Position numbers and translations under genes: made by a program. From positions 1,436,849-1,500,848 of the forward strand of contig CP070638.1 of assembly GCA_020354025.1 (NCBI GenBank): a DNA stretch of 64,000 nt, written 5' to 3'. The notes below the pieces were generated by a model. It searched no databases, was not told the DNA's origin, and worked only from the letters and a program-made list of their open reading frames with translations. Positions 8,613-16,838 of this stretch are shown piece after piece (position 1 is the stretch's first letter; every line of letters starts with the position of its first letter). This stretch comes from Fidelibacterota bacterium. GTDB lineage: Bacteria; Fidelibacterota; Marinisomatia; SCGC-AAA003-L08; TS1B11.

Positions 8613-9677
8613 ATGACCTCACTCTTTGTCGTCTCCACAATGACTTTCAGCGGTAAGACCGCGGTAGTAGCCGGCCTGATGCAGCATCTGCGCCAGGATG
8701 GCTATACTGTCGGCTATTTGAAACCGGTAAGTGTCACACCACATGTTGCCGGGAGACGGCTTGCCGACACAGATGCTCGATTTATCAAACAGACCTTCGA
8801 ACTGGCCGCCCCATTGAACAAAATTGTTCCCGTGGAACTCACAGCCTCTGCCGTAGAAAAAGCCTGGCGTGATAAAACCGACCTGACGGCCCGGGTCAAG
8901 ACCGTCTTTGATGAGCTGAGTGCGGGTACCGATATCCTGATCGTTGAGGGGGGTGGCAATCTGGGTGAGGGAAGTATGTTCGGTCTTTCGGCACCCGAGA
9001 TCGCTACCTTACTTGACCTGCAAACCCTGGTGGTGAGCCGCTATACCCACCGACTGATAGGGGACGACATACTTAAGGCCCGTCATATCCTGGGAGAGCG
9101 TCTGGTCGGAGCCGTGGTGAATGCAGTGCCGAGCCGGGAACGTGATCTGTTCTCGAATACTGTCGTGCCGATTCTGGAGGACCATGGTGTGCCAATCCTG
9201 GGACTACTTCCCCGGCAACGTCTGCTAACGGCAGCAACGGTCCGCGAACTGGCCGATGGGATCAACGGCAAGATCCTGGCATGTGAGGAACACTCCGATG
9301 CCCTGGTGGAGAACTTGAGCGTCGGAGCCATGGGTGTGGATCACGCACTGACTCACTTCCGGCGCAAGCCGAATAAGGCCGTCATCACCGGAGGCGACCG
9401 GTCAGATATCCACCTGGCAGCTCTGGAAACGTCAACCTGCTGCCTGATCCTGACCGGAAACCTGTACCCCAGTCCGCAGATCATCACCCGCGCTGAAGAA
9501 AAAGGTGTGCCGATCATTTTATCTAATCAGTCCACCCTGGAGACGGTGGAGACGATCAACCAGTTCTTCGGGCGCACGCGCTTCCACGAAGCCAAGAAAC
9601 TCGAACAGTTCCAGGAGATCCTGGAAGCTAACTTCGACTTCGGCCGGCTGTATCAGGCACTGGGTATCGGATCGTAA
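8613..9677 (+). CDS. BioD-like P-loop plus DRTGG domain protein
   Basis: This protein of about 354 residues has an N-terminal dethiobiotin-synthetase-like ATPase domain (AAA_26 type): the P-loop is TMTFSGKTA near residue 8 and VEGGGNLGEG lies near 110. A DRTGG domain occupies the C-terminal half (about 215-325). This is the architecture of the regulatory N-terminal part of long bacterial phosphotransacetylases, but no PTA catalytic domain follows, so it is not itself a phosphotransacetylase. The start at ATG 8613 is chosen because AAGGAG (8601-8606) sits 6 bases before it; a TTG 30 bases upstream is in frame but lies before that site. Its position right after the ADP-forming acyl-CoA synthetase suggests a regulatory or accessory role in acyl-CoA or acetate metabolism; that is inference. 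Confidence 0.75.
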   Translation: MTSLFVVSTMTFSGKTAVVAGLMQHLRQDGYTVGYLKPVSVTPHVAGRRLADTDARFIKQTFELAAPLNKIVPVELTASAVEKAWRDKTDLTARVKTVFDELSAGTDILIVEGGGNLGEGSMFGLSAPEIATLLDLQTLVVSRYTHRLIGDDILKARHILGERLVGAVVNAVPSRERDLFSNTVVPILEDHGVPILGLLPRQRLLTAATVRELADGINGKILACEEHSDALVENLSVGAMGVDHALTHFRRKPNKAVITGGDRSDIHLAALETSTCCLILTGNLYPSPQIITRAEEKGVPIILSNQSTLETVETINQFFGRTRFHEAKKLEQFQEILEANFDFGRLYQALGIGS

Positions 9678-9712
9678 GCGGCTAACTGGTCTCCCCCATC
9701 CCTCTCGGCAAG

Positions 9713-9753
9713 CAAGAATCCCCACTCATTTTTCGATAAAGCGGGGATTCTTG
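9713..9753. terminator. Candidate bidirectional terminator between convergent genes
   Basis: An 11-bp perfect inverted repeat (CAAGAATCCCC at 9713-9723 and GGGGATTCTTG at 9743-9753) with a 19-base loop lies between the convergent genes ending at 9677 and 9781. No long T tract follows on either strand, so termination is likely but not certain. Confidence 0.6.
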
Positions 9754-9780
9754 GTACAGGTGCGTATGTATCTGCCGGTA

Positions 9781-10953
9781 TCAGGCTTCCATAGGCGTCC
9801 ACTTCTGGTCGCTTCTGGCGCTCGCCAGGACGGTCTCGATGAAGATCATGCCGCGGAGGCCGTCATCAACACCAGGGAAGTCCAGGGCCAGTGGATCCGG
9901 TTTTTCCCCGGCTAATCGGGCGCGCAGCGTGTCGGCGAAGTTGCAGTAGACGTTTGCAAAAGCCTCGATAAAGGCTTCCGGGTGGCCGAATGGCAGTCGT
10001 GTAGCCCTACCGGCGGCAGGACTCTTTTCACCGATGTAATCGTTGCCCCGGCGCCAGACTATTGAGGGACCATCCTGTTCCCGGATATACAGGTAATTGG
10101 GATTCTCCTGGTGCCAATCCAGGCCCTTCTTTTCTCCATATACCCAGATGGCCAGGTTGTTCTCATCGCCCATGGCGATCTGGCTTGCATGCAGGATGCC
10201 CTTTGCCCCGGACTCAAACTTAAGCAGGCAGTTACCGTCATCCTCCAGCCGTCGATCCTTGACAAAGGTCGTTAGCTCGGCACAGATGTGGATTATCCTC
10301 AGCCCGGTGATGTATTCAGCCAGGTTTTCGGCATGGGTCCCGATATCGCCCATACAGCCGGAGGCGCCGCTCTGCTCCGGATTGGTGCGCCAGGAAGCCT
10401 GCTTATCCCCGGTCGCCTCCAGAGCCCGATAGAGCCATCCCTGGGGGTATTGCACCACGACCTTGCGGATTTTTCCCAGATCGCCTTGCCGGATAATGTC
10501 CCGGGCGAGCTTGACCATAGGATAGCCGGTATAGTTGTGGGTCAGGCCGAATAACTTGCCCGATTTCTCGACAACTCCCACCAAGCGCCGGGCCTCATCA
10601 ACGGTCATCGTCATGGGCTTGTCGCATACTATATGGAACCCGGCCTCTAGGAAATCTCTGGCTATGGGAAAATGCCAGTCATTGGTTGTGACAATTGACA
10701 CAAAATCTATCCGCTCCCCTTCGGGGAGCCGCTTTTCACCCTCGATCATCTCCTGATAGCTGCCATAGACCCGGTTTTCATCGAGATAAAGCTCCCGGCC
10801 GGTCTCCCTGGACTTCTCTGGATCTCGACTAAAGGCCCCCGCTACAATATCGATGCCTCCGTCCAGGCGGACCGCCTTCCGGTGCACATCACCGATGAAA
10901 GCATCCGGTCCCCCACCAACCATGCCCATCTTCAGCTTGCGATCGAGTTTCAT
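9781..10953 (-). CDS. Cytosolic Gfo/Idh/MocA-family dehydrogenase
   Basis: This 390-residue NAD(P)-dependent sugar or inositol dehydrogenase has no signal peptide, unlike most paralogs in this window. The Rossmann nucleotide-binding loop is GMVGGGPDAFIG (about 10-21). The catalytic EKP motif appears as CDKP (110-113), keeping the Lys. GDIGTHAEN (202-210) is the typical active-site loop with the His. A strong ribosome-binding site (AGGAAGGAG) precedes the ATG at 10953. It is divergent from the exported TIM-barrel protein starting at 11155, sharing a spacer of about 200 bases, so both may respond to the same signal. A cytosolic dehydrogenase would handle sugars after uptake. The substrate is unknown. 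Confidence 0.85.
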   Translation of the reverse strand: MKLDRKLKMGMVGGGPDAFIGDVHRKAVRLDGGIDIVAGAFSRDPEKSRETGRELYLDENRVYGSYQEMIEGEKRLPEGERIDFVSIVTTNDWHFPIARDFLEAGFHIVCDKPMTMTVDEARRLVGVVEKSGKLFGLTHNYTGYPMVKLARDIIRQGDLGKIRKVVVQYPQGWLYRALEATGDKQASWRTNPEQSGASGCMGDIGTHAENLAEYITGLRIIHICAELTTFVKDRRLEDDGNCLLKFESGAKGILHASQIAMGDENNLAIWVYGEKKGLDWHQENPNYLYIREQDGPSIVWRRGNDYIGEKSPAAGRATRLPFGHPEAFIEAFANVYCNFADTLRARLAGEKPDPLALDFPGVDDGLRGMIFIETVLASARSDQKWTPMEA

Positions 10954-11154
10954 AGCTGCTCCTTCCTGTAGATGATTCGACGTGGACGAGATGGCTGATT
11001 TACCCGTCCGTGAATTGATTTTTCCGGAGAATACTCTATTTAAAGATAAGACGACTAATACTGCCTGGACAATACAATCGGATAGGTTTTTCTAAGCAAA
11101 CATTCTTAATTTATATATAGGAATAATAACGTTGATGTAAGGAGGTCTTCCATT

Positions 11155-12075
11155 ATGAATCGCCGCGAATTTCTAAAACGTTCATCACAGGTTGTTGGAA
11201 GCTTAGGCCTGGCTAATCTGGCGGGTATACCACTGCTCGCGGCATCAAAGGAGCCGTTGTTCAGGATATCCTTGGCTGAATGGTCGCTGAACGGCGCCCT
11301 TTTTTCCGGTGAACTCGATCATCTTGACTTTGCCAGGACCTCCATTAAGGACTACGGCATCAATGCCGTCGAATACGTCAACCAGTTCTTCTTCGATAAA
11401 GCCAAAGACCAGGCCTACCTGCGCGAGATGAAGAAACGCGCCGAGGGGGAAGGCGTACGTAGTCTCCTTATCATGTGCGACGGCGAGGGTCAGCTAGGGG
11501 ACCCCGACGAAAAGAAGCGTACGCAAACGGTTGAGAACCATTATAAGTGGGTCGAGGCGGCCAAATTCTTCGGCTGCCATTCGATCCGGGTCAACGCCGC
11601 CAGCGAAGGCAGCTACGACGAGCAGATGAAGCTGGCCGCCGACGGGTTGCGCCGGCTGGTCGAGTTCGGTGACCAGCATGATATCAACGTCATCGTGGAG
11701 AACCACGGCGGACTCTCCAGTAACGGCCAGTGGCTTGTGGGTGTGATGAAGCTGGTGGACCACCCGCGCTGCGGGACACTGCCGGACTTTGGTAATTTCC
11801 GCATCACCGAGGACGAGGAGTACGATCGCTATAAGGGCGTCAAGGAATTGATGCCGTATGCGAAAGCCGTGAGCGCCAAATCGAACGAATTCGATAAGGA
11901 TGGCAATGAGACCTCCACCGATTACCTGCGGATGATGAGGATCGTACTGGACGCAGGTTATCGCGGCTACGTCGGCATCGAAAACGAAGGCCAAATTCTG
12001 AGCGCGCCGGAAGGAATCAGAGCCACCAAAAAGCTGCTGGAACGGGTGCGGAAGCAGCTCACTGCGGAGTACTGA
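11155..12075 (+). CDS. Tat-exported sugar phosphate isomerase/epimerase-like TIM barrel
   Basis: This 306-residue protein begins [11 protein letters not shown], a Tat signal, with a hydrophobic segment to about residue 30. The rest is an AP-endonuclease-2/xylose-isomerase-like TIM barrel (PF01261 type). Probable divalent-metal ligands are the Glu in VENHGG, the Asp in LPDFGNF and the Glu in GIENEGQ. The strong Shine-Dalgarno AAGGAGG (11139-11145) fixes the ATG at 11155. Family members isomerise or epimerise sugars and keto-acids; some related exported proteins act on 3-keto glycosides. It lies divergently from a Gfo/Idh/MocA dehydrogenase, the same pairing seen repeatedly further on. Exact reaction unknown. 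Confidence 0.85.
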   Translation: MNRREFLKRSSQVVGSLGLANLAGIPLLAASKEPLFRISLAEWSLNGALFSGELDHLDFARTSIKDYGINAVEYVNQFFFDKAKDQAYLREMKKRAEGEGVRSLLIMCDGEGQLGDPDEKKRTQTVENHYKWVEAAKFFGCHSIRVNAASEGSYDEQMKLAADGLRRLVEFGDQHDINVIVENHGGLSSNGQWLVGVMKLVDHPRCGTLPDFGNFRITEDEEYDRYKGVKELMPYAKAVSAKSNEFDKDGNETSTDYLRMMRIVLDAGYRGYVGIENEGQILSAPEGIRATKKLLERVRKQLTAEY

Positions 12076-12358
12076 TAGAGCGCGGATAGCATACCGATAA
12101 ATCGTCTGTCAATGATCATCAAGGGATTGGTGATATTGAGGAGTACCCACTTTACACCAATCGCTGAATAACTCCGCTTAATCGAATAAACCACCCTAAA
12201 AGGACGCTGTCAGTCTTCAGCAGGCGGCTTTAGCCCCGCATTCTGCGGGATCATAACCGTCTTGCTTCGATTCAGCGATGACACCAGATACACAATTAAG
12301 GTGCGTCCTCAGCCCAATATTATATCAATATCCGGCTGTTTGGGTTTTAATATAGCAC

Positions 12359-13099
12359 GTGGACCTATCTATCATCATACCGGCGTTCAACGAAAGCCAG
12401 AAGATCAGCCGGGACGTTGAAGCGGCATCAACCTTTCTAAAGGGCGAGGATCTGGCCGGTGAGATCATCGTTGTCGATGACGGCAGCCATGATGATACCG
12501 TCGCCGCTGCCAAGAAAGCCGACCTCCCCCCGGACGTGCACCTGGATATCATCCGCTACGACAACCACCGGGGCAAAGGCTACGCCGTCCGCACCGGTAT
12601 GGTGGCGTCAAAGGGCGAGTATGTGATGTTCGCCGACAGCGGCAACTGCGTGCCCTACAAGAATGCCTTGCGCGGTCTGGATATGCTGAAAAGCGGAGCC
12701 TGTGAGCTGGCGCACGGGTCCAGAAAACTGCCGGAGAGCAGTATTCAACAACGTCAGGCCTGGTACCGACGTATCCTGTCCCGGCTTTTCCGATGGGTAG
12801 TGATCCGGGCGATGAAAGTCCCCGCCGGACTTACCGACACCCAATGCGGCTTTAAAATGTACCACGGCGATGTGGCGCGTACGCTATACGGTGAGTGCAA
12901 CACCGATGGTTTCATGTTCGACATGGAGATTATTGTGCGGGCCTGCAAAGCGAACTACCGCATCAGGGAATTCCCAATTGAGTGGACTTCCGACCGTGAC
13001 AGCCGGCTATCACCGATACGAAGCTCATTGCGGATCATGCTGGAGCTGCTGACTATCAGGCGCAGCATGCGGCACTATGGCGGGCAATCTATCACCTGA
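12359..13099 (+). CDS. Family 2 glycosyltransferase (dolichyl-phosphate glucosyltransferase-like)
   Basis: This 246-residue cytosolic GT-A enzyme shows LSIIIPAFNE (3-12), EIIVVDDGSHDDTV, HRGKGYAVRTGM and an unusual FADSGN in place of the common DAD metal motif. TDTQCGFKMY and FDMEIIVRACKANYRI in the second half are typical of ALG5/DPM1-type enzymes that load a sugar on a polyprenyl phosphate. No membrane tail is visible. The GTG start at 12359 has no clear ribosome-binding site. Its 3' end overlaps the convergent ApbE gene by 8 bases. The GT39/Agl23-like membrane protein close by uses polyprenyl-linked sugars in its superfamily, so the two may cooperate; this is inferred. Confidence 0.8.
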   Translation: MDLSIIIPAFNESQKISRDVEAASTFLKGEDLAGEIIVVDDGSHDDTVAAAKKADLPPDVHLDIIRYDNHRGKGYAVRTGMVASKGEYVMFADSGNCVPYKNALRGLDMLKSGACELAHGSRKLPESSIQQRQAWYRRILSRLFRWVVIRAMKVPAGLTDTQCGFKMYHGDVARTLYGECNTDGFMFDMEIIVRACKANYRIREFPIEWTSDRDSRLSPIRSSLRIMLELLTIRRSMRHYGGQSIT

Positions 13100-14054
13100 G
13101 ATTTGAAATCTCCTGCCAGGGACCATAGCGTAGGATATTGTCTCCTTGGACTTCCCCTCCCTGGCCTTCAAGCAGGATCATAGCCAGTACCTCCGGGTGG
13201 TTCGAGCAGTAGTGTTTGACCATATCCGGTTCCATTATCATGAAAGCAGTCGATAGGGCGTCAGAGGTCGCGGCGGTCGGGGTTGAGGCCCAGGCTGCGA
13301 TCCTGCCCTCTACCGGGTTAGCCGTGCGGGGATCGATTATATGCCTCCCCTTCAGCAGGCCTGAGCCGCTCAAGGTCCGGTCCCGCAGCGAAAGGTGTGC
13401 CAGGACCTGCTGGTGATCATCGGGATTGCTGAGCGTAAGCGGCCAGCCTTCAGTCCAGGGTGGAGCACCGATGGCCAAGGCTGAACTGGCCCCTCCGTGA
13501 ATCAGGGCTGTGCCAATACTCCAATCACGCAGCAGCTCCGCCATTCGGTCGACCGCATACCCTTTGCCAAAGCCCCCCAGATCAATGTGTACCGGCCCGG
13601 CCTCCAGCTGTACCGTATGGCTAGCTTCGTCCAATTGCACCAGGTTGATCCCGGTAAGCCGCCTGGCAGTGACCAGTTCCTCTTCCGTTGTTTTGCGCGG
13701 GCGCCTATCCTCGTCTAGCCAGCAGTTCATTAAAGACCCGATTGTAATGTCAAAAGCACCGTTGGTTTCGGCGTTCAGACGAGCACAAAGCCGCAGGCAT
13801 TCGAATGCAGCTAGGCCAATCGGCAAAGGCTGCCCGGCGGAGAGTTGGTTGATTCGGGAAATGTCGCTGTTCGGGATGAATCGGCTCAGGTCCTGCTCCG
13901 GTCGGTCGAGCTCCCTGAATGCCTCCCAGGCTGCCTGATGAGCGTAGTGGCTATTCTCATAAAGGATAATGATTTCGAAGACCGTTGCCATGGCCTCATG
14001 AGAAAAGCGTTGCGCTCCGGGGACTATCCCCCTATCTAGTGTGACGATATCCAT
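13092..14054 (-). CDS. apbE: ApbE-family FAD:protein FMN transferase
   Basis: This 320-residue enzyme attaches FMN covalently to Thr/Ser of target flavoproteins (for example NqrB/C or RnfG subunits) using FAD. Visible motifs: AMATVFEI near 21, NGAFDITIG (98-106), HIDLGGFGKGYAVD (156-169), IHGGAS (185-190), SGSG (229-232), HIIDPR (238-243) and the metal-binding TAATSDALSTA near 260. No signal peptide or lipobox is seen, whereas most ApbE proteins are exported lipoproteins, so this one may act in the cytoplasm or its start may be mis-set. It is the last gene of a three-gene operon, 27 bases after the GT39-like gene. No obvious flavoprotein target lies nearby. Confidence 0.9.
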   Translation of the reverse strand: MDIVTLDRGIVPGAQRFSHEAMATVFEIIILYENSHYAHQAAWEAFRELDRPEQDLSRFIPNSDISRINQLSAGQPLPIGLAAFECLRLCARLNAETNGAFDITIGSLMNCWLDEDRRPRKTTEEELVTARRLTGINLVQLDEASHTVQLEAGPVHIDLGGFGKGYAVDRMAELLRDWSIGTALIHGGASSALAIGAPPWTEGWPLTLSNPDDHQQVLAHLSLRDRTLSGSGLLKGRHIIDPRTANPVEGRIAAWASTPTAATSDALSTAFMIMEPDMVKHYCSNHPEVLAMILLEGQGGEVQGDNILRYGPWQEISNLR

Positions 14055-14081
14055 GACCTGCGCGGGGTGAGGCAGCTGCCT

Positions 14082-15692
14082 TTACTTGGGCTGCGATGGG
14101 ATAGACTCTACCCGGTGCTGCTGGAAGCGATCCCACAGTTCTTTCACCACGTAACCGCGTAGTTCAACCTGAGGTCGCAGCTCCTTATAGGAGCTGAACA
14201 GAGGCACATACAGGTCCCTTTTCCCCGGAGCCGGCGATTCATACAACTTCCTTGAAAGGGCTTGCTCCACTTTCGGCGAGATAATTACGATGGGTGCGGC
14301 AGGTGTCTCCTCATCGACCTCGCTCCACCAGCCGATACTGGTGAAAGAGCGCAGATACCAGGGCAGCGGCCAGTAGTCATCCCCAGGGCAGATCACCTCA
14401 ACGTTCAGATCATGCCCGTCGGGGTGGCTGTCGGCAATCTCCCCGACATGTCGGGAAATGTCAACCACGTCGGAGCTCGTATGCGCGTAGACGTAGGGAT
14501 TGGCCGCATCGGCGTAATACCGGTAGTTCGCCCGACAGGCCTGCCAGGTGAGATGGACTCCACCGGCAACCAGCAGCAGGCTGATGAGTACCCGGGGCAG
14601 TCTGTTTGTCTGATATCTCAGCAAGGCCATCACCCCTACCCCGGCCAACAGGACCATACCGTGAAAGAATCCCAGCAGATTCCAGGGAGTCTTATAGGGA
14701 ATGACTGAAAACAGTACCGTCATTATGAGGGCATAAAAGGCGATGAATCTAATCAGGTGAATATCCGAGCTTGGCAGGCCTTTATTCTTCATTGCAGCGA
14801 AAAAACCTATCCCCGCCAGGACGATAACCAGAGCTTCGCTCCAGACCGGACCTGAATCGTACCTGGAATAGATGAGCATTTTGAGGTAGTAATACCAGGG
14901 ATGAAGGTGCCATTCATTCTGAGCGGCCCGGTTGATATAGGCTTTCCAGGCAAGCACGGAATCCGCTATCCCCCCGGCATTGGTCAGGAAAGATGAGTAA
15001 AACAGAGCCGAGACCACCGCGGCAGCCACTATACCGAGAATAACATGCCAGGGATTTAATGCCCTGATGGTTATCATAACAGAATCGCCCTGTCGACTCT
15101 GCATAATCAGCGTGAGCAAAAGCGCCAGCAGCATCGAACCAAACACTATTATACAGGTTTCCTTGGTTGCGTACAGTAGCCCCAGGGATACCCCGGTCAA
15201 TAAAGCCCACTTGATATTTTTACACTGGGAATAGCGGTAGCCTGAAATAATTGCCCCAAAGGTGAAACAGACCATGAGCATTTCCTGGATATAATAACGG
15301 CTGTAGAAGACCATCGCAGGAGAGACTGCAGTCAGCAGGGCGGCGGCTACAGCGGCTGTCCGGCCCAGACCACCGGCCACCGGCAAGAGCAGCAACACCA
15401 GCAGTGTCCCGAAAAAGACCGGGACGATGCGCAAGGTGAATTCGTTTATATCAGTGAGCTTGCGAGCGGAACTGAGCCAGGCCGGAATCAGGGTCAGGTA
15501 GTTAAGCGTCGGGCCGTGGTATTCATGAGGATCGTAGCGATAATGCCCCTTCTCCAGCAGCGAACCGAATTTGACGGCATGGACGGCCTCGTCGGTATGC
15601 ATCGGGCGCAAACCCAGCCGCGGCAGACGCATCGCCAGGGCGACGAGCGTCGCTGCCACGATGAGGAGGCAGCATATTTTAGGCCATTTCAA
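14082..15692 (-). CDS. Agl23/GT39-type multi-pass membrane glycosyltransferase
   Basis: This 536-residue membrane protein has about 10-12 hydrophobic segments. The first periplasmic loop carries MHTDEAVHA (31-39) with the acidic pair (Asp34, Glu35) used by GT-C enzymes, as in the TIGR03663 (Agl23) group of GT39/PMT relatives. Members move a sugar from a polyprenyl phosphate to a protein or glycan on the outside of the membrane. A soluble C-terminal domain follows (about 400-536). The TTG start at 15692 overlaps the stop of the upstream lipoprotein gene (TTGA, 4 bases), implying translational coupling. The GT2 enzyme at 12359 could make its donor. Substrate is unknown. Confidence 0.82.
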   Translation of the reverse strand: MKWPKICCLLIVAATLVALAMRLPRLGLRPMHTDEAVHAVKFGSLLEKGHYRYDPHEYHGPTLNYLTLIPAWLSSARKLTDINEFTLRIVPVFFGTLLVLLLLPVAGGLGRTAAVAAALLTAVSPAMVFYSRYYIQEMLMVCFTFGAIISGYRYSQCKNIKWALLTGVSLGLLYATKETCIIVFGSMLLALLLTLIMQSRQGDSVMITIRALNPWHVILGIVAAAVVSALFYSSFLTNAGGIADSVLAWKAYINRAAQNEWHLHPWYYYLKMLIYSRYDSGPVWSEALVIVLAGIGFFAAMKNKGLPSSDIHLIRFIAFYALIMTVLFSVIPYKTPWNLLGFFHGMVLLAGVGVMALLRYQTNRLPRVLISLLLVAGGVHLTWQACRANYRYYADAANPYVYAHTSSDVVDISRHVGEIADSHPDGHDLNVEVICPGDDYWPLPWYLRSFTSIGWWSEVDEETPAAPIVIISPKVEQALSRKLYESPAPGKRDLYVPLFSSYKELRPQVELRGYVVKELWDRFQQHRVESIPSQPK

Positions 15693-16468
15693 ATCGCGGC
15701 TGCAGGCTTGCCGTAGACTTCAACCTCGACATAATGGTTCAGGTCATTGCTGTTATTGCCGTTGCTGTAGAGGCGAACATAGCGAGCCCGGGCGCCCTTG
15801 GCGTCGATCAGCTTCCCCTCAGAGGTTTCCACATAATGCAGATCCTGGCCCACACCCAGTCCGGACGAGTTGTCATGATCGTTATTGAACACGGTCCTGA
15901 CATTCGATATGAAATCGGGATCATCAGCGACCTGCACCACCACATCGAAATATATCCGCGGTTGTTTGTGAAAATGCCATATCAGGACGGCGTAGATGTC
16001 GTGGTCGGCCCCGAGATCAATGGTGATGTTTTGCAGGAAGGGGCCCAACTCAACATAACTCCCATCGGTGGCTTCCTTATCGCCATCAGCTATCAACTCT
16101 ATTTCCCCGATAATGGGCTCCTCATCACTGCTGGCTATAGCTCCTCCAAGCGCGACATTTTTCGTTCCTGCTGGTGCTAGGAACGGCGGACGCGCCTTGC
16201 CAAGGGGTTTTTCCAGGTTGGGGACCCGCATGTTCTGTGGGGTCCCTACGAACATGGGCCTGGGCAGCTTGATATCCAGCGGTACCAGATCCCCTGCAGC
16301 TACGCTACCAGCCGACTCATCAGCTCCTGCTGCGGAAGCCTCGGCGGCCGTTTCCCCCGCTGCGGAATCAGGGGACGATTTCTTCCCGCAGGAAGGAAGA
16401 ATCAACACCAAAGCGAACAGTATCACAACGGATAATGTCAATCTCTCAATAGTATTTATTTTCAACAT
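15689..16468 (-). CDS. Lipoprotein with a discoidin (F5/8 type C)-like domain
   Basis: This 259-residue protein has a Sec/SPII signal with lipobox LPSC (lipidated Cys27) and a low-complexity Ala/Ser/Glu linker (about 30-60). A beta-rich C-terminal domain (about 105-255) matches the discoidin pattern: NVALGGAIASSDE at its start, ITIDLGADHDIYAVLIWHF in the middle and ARYVRLYSNGNNSNDLNHY near the end. Such domains bind carbohydrate or phospholipid. AAGGAGAGG precedes the ATG at 16468. It is first in the operon with the Agl23-like protein and ApbE, with a 4-base overlap to the next gene. It may tether a glycan on the cell surface; that role is inferred. Confidence 0.7.
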   Translation of the reverse strand: MLKINTIERLTLSVVILFALVLILPSCGKKSSPDSAAGETAAEASAAGADESAGSVAAGDLVPLDIKLPRPMFVGTPQNMRVPNLEKPLGKARPPFLAPAGTKNVALGGAIASSDEEPIIGEIELIADGDKEATDGSYVELGPFLQNITIDLGADHDIYAVLIWHFHKQPRIYFDVVVQVADDPDFISNVRTVFNNDHDNSSGLGVGQDLHYVETSEGKLIDAKGARARYVRLYSNGNNSNDLNHYVEVEVYGKPAAAI

Positions 16469-16838
16469 GTTATATTTCCTCTCCTTATTTCCATTGGCTC
16501 TACCGGCTTACACTTTCAGGACTTTCAAGTTTCCGGGGATAATCCTAATTATAGCCTGCCATGATCAACTATCATCTGTAAAGCTATCCTGTTTCTATGA
16601 TATTGTCAAGCCGTCCTAGGACACTTCAACGAAATATTTTCCTGACTGGCTGGACTCTATCTCTCAGCACTTCGAACGCTATAAAAGGCAGGGATACTGC
16701 CGACGATATCCCCATACCGGCCACGCCGCATTCAGCCCAACGAGGCCTAAAATAGAAGTTAATCATACCAGAATACATCCTGCACCGACCACCCGCGATA
16801 TACTTTCGCCGATGTGGGCTACTCCGGGAGATTACCGC
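16469..16838. other. Intergenic region of 370 bases
   Basis: Apart from the promoter candidate listed separately, I see no gene, RNA or repeat. It separates the operon ending at 13092 from the long - strand carbohydrate array and probably holds the terminator of the PmoA-like gene, though no strong hairpin is visible. Confidence 0.5.
16581..16609 (-). promoter_or_regulatory. Possible sigma-70-type promoter for the discoidin lipoprotein operon
   Basis: On the - strand TTGACA (16609-16604) is followed after 17 bases by TAGCTT (16586-16581). The -35 box is perfect and the -10 box is weak. It would give a leader of roughly 105 bases before the ATG at 16468. Confidence 0.3.

Noticed and set aside
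12235..12249. Short hairpin CCCGCA-TTC-TGCGGG after the TIM-barrel gene as terminator
   Set aside because: Only 6 bp, about 160 bases past the stop and not followed by T residues.
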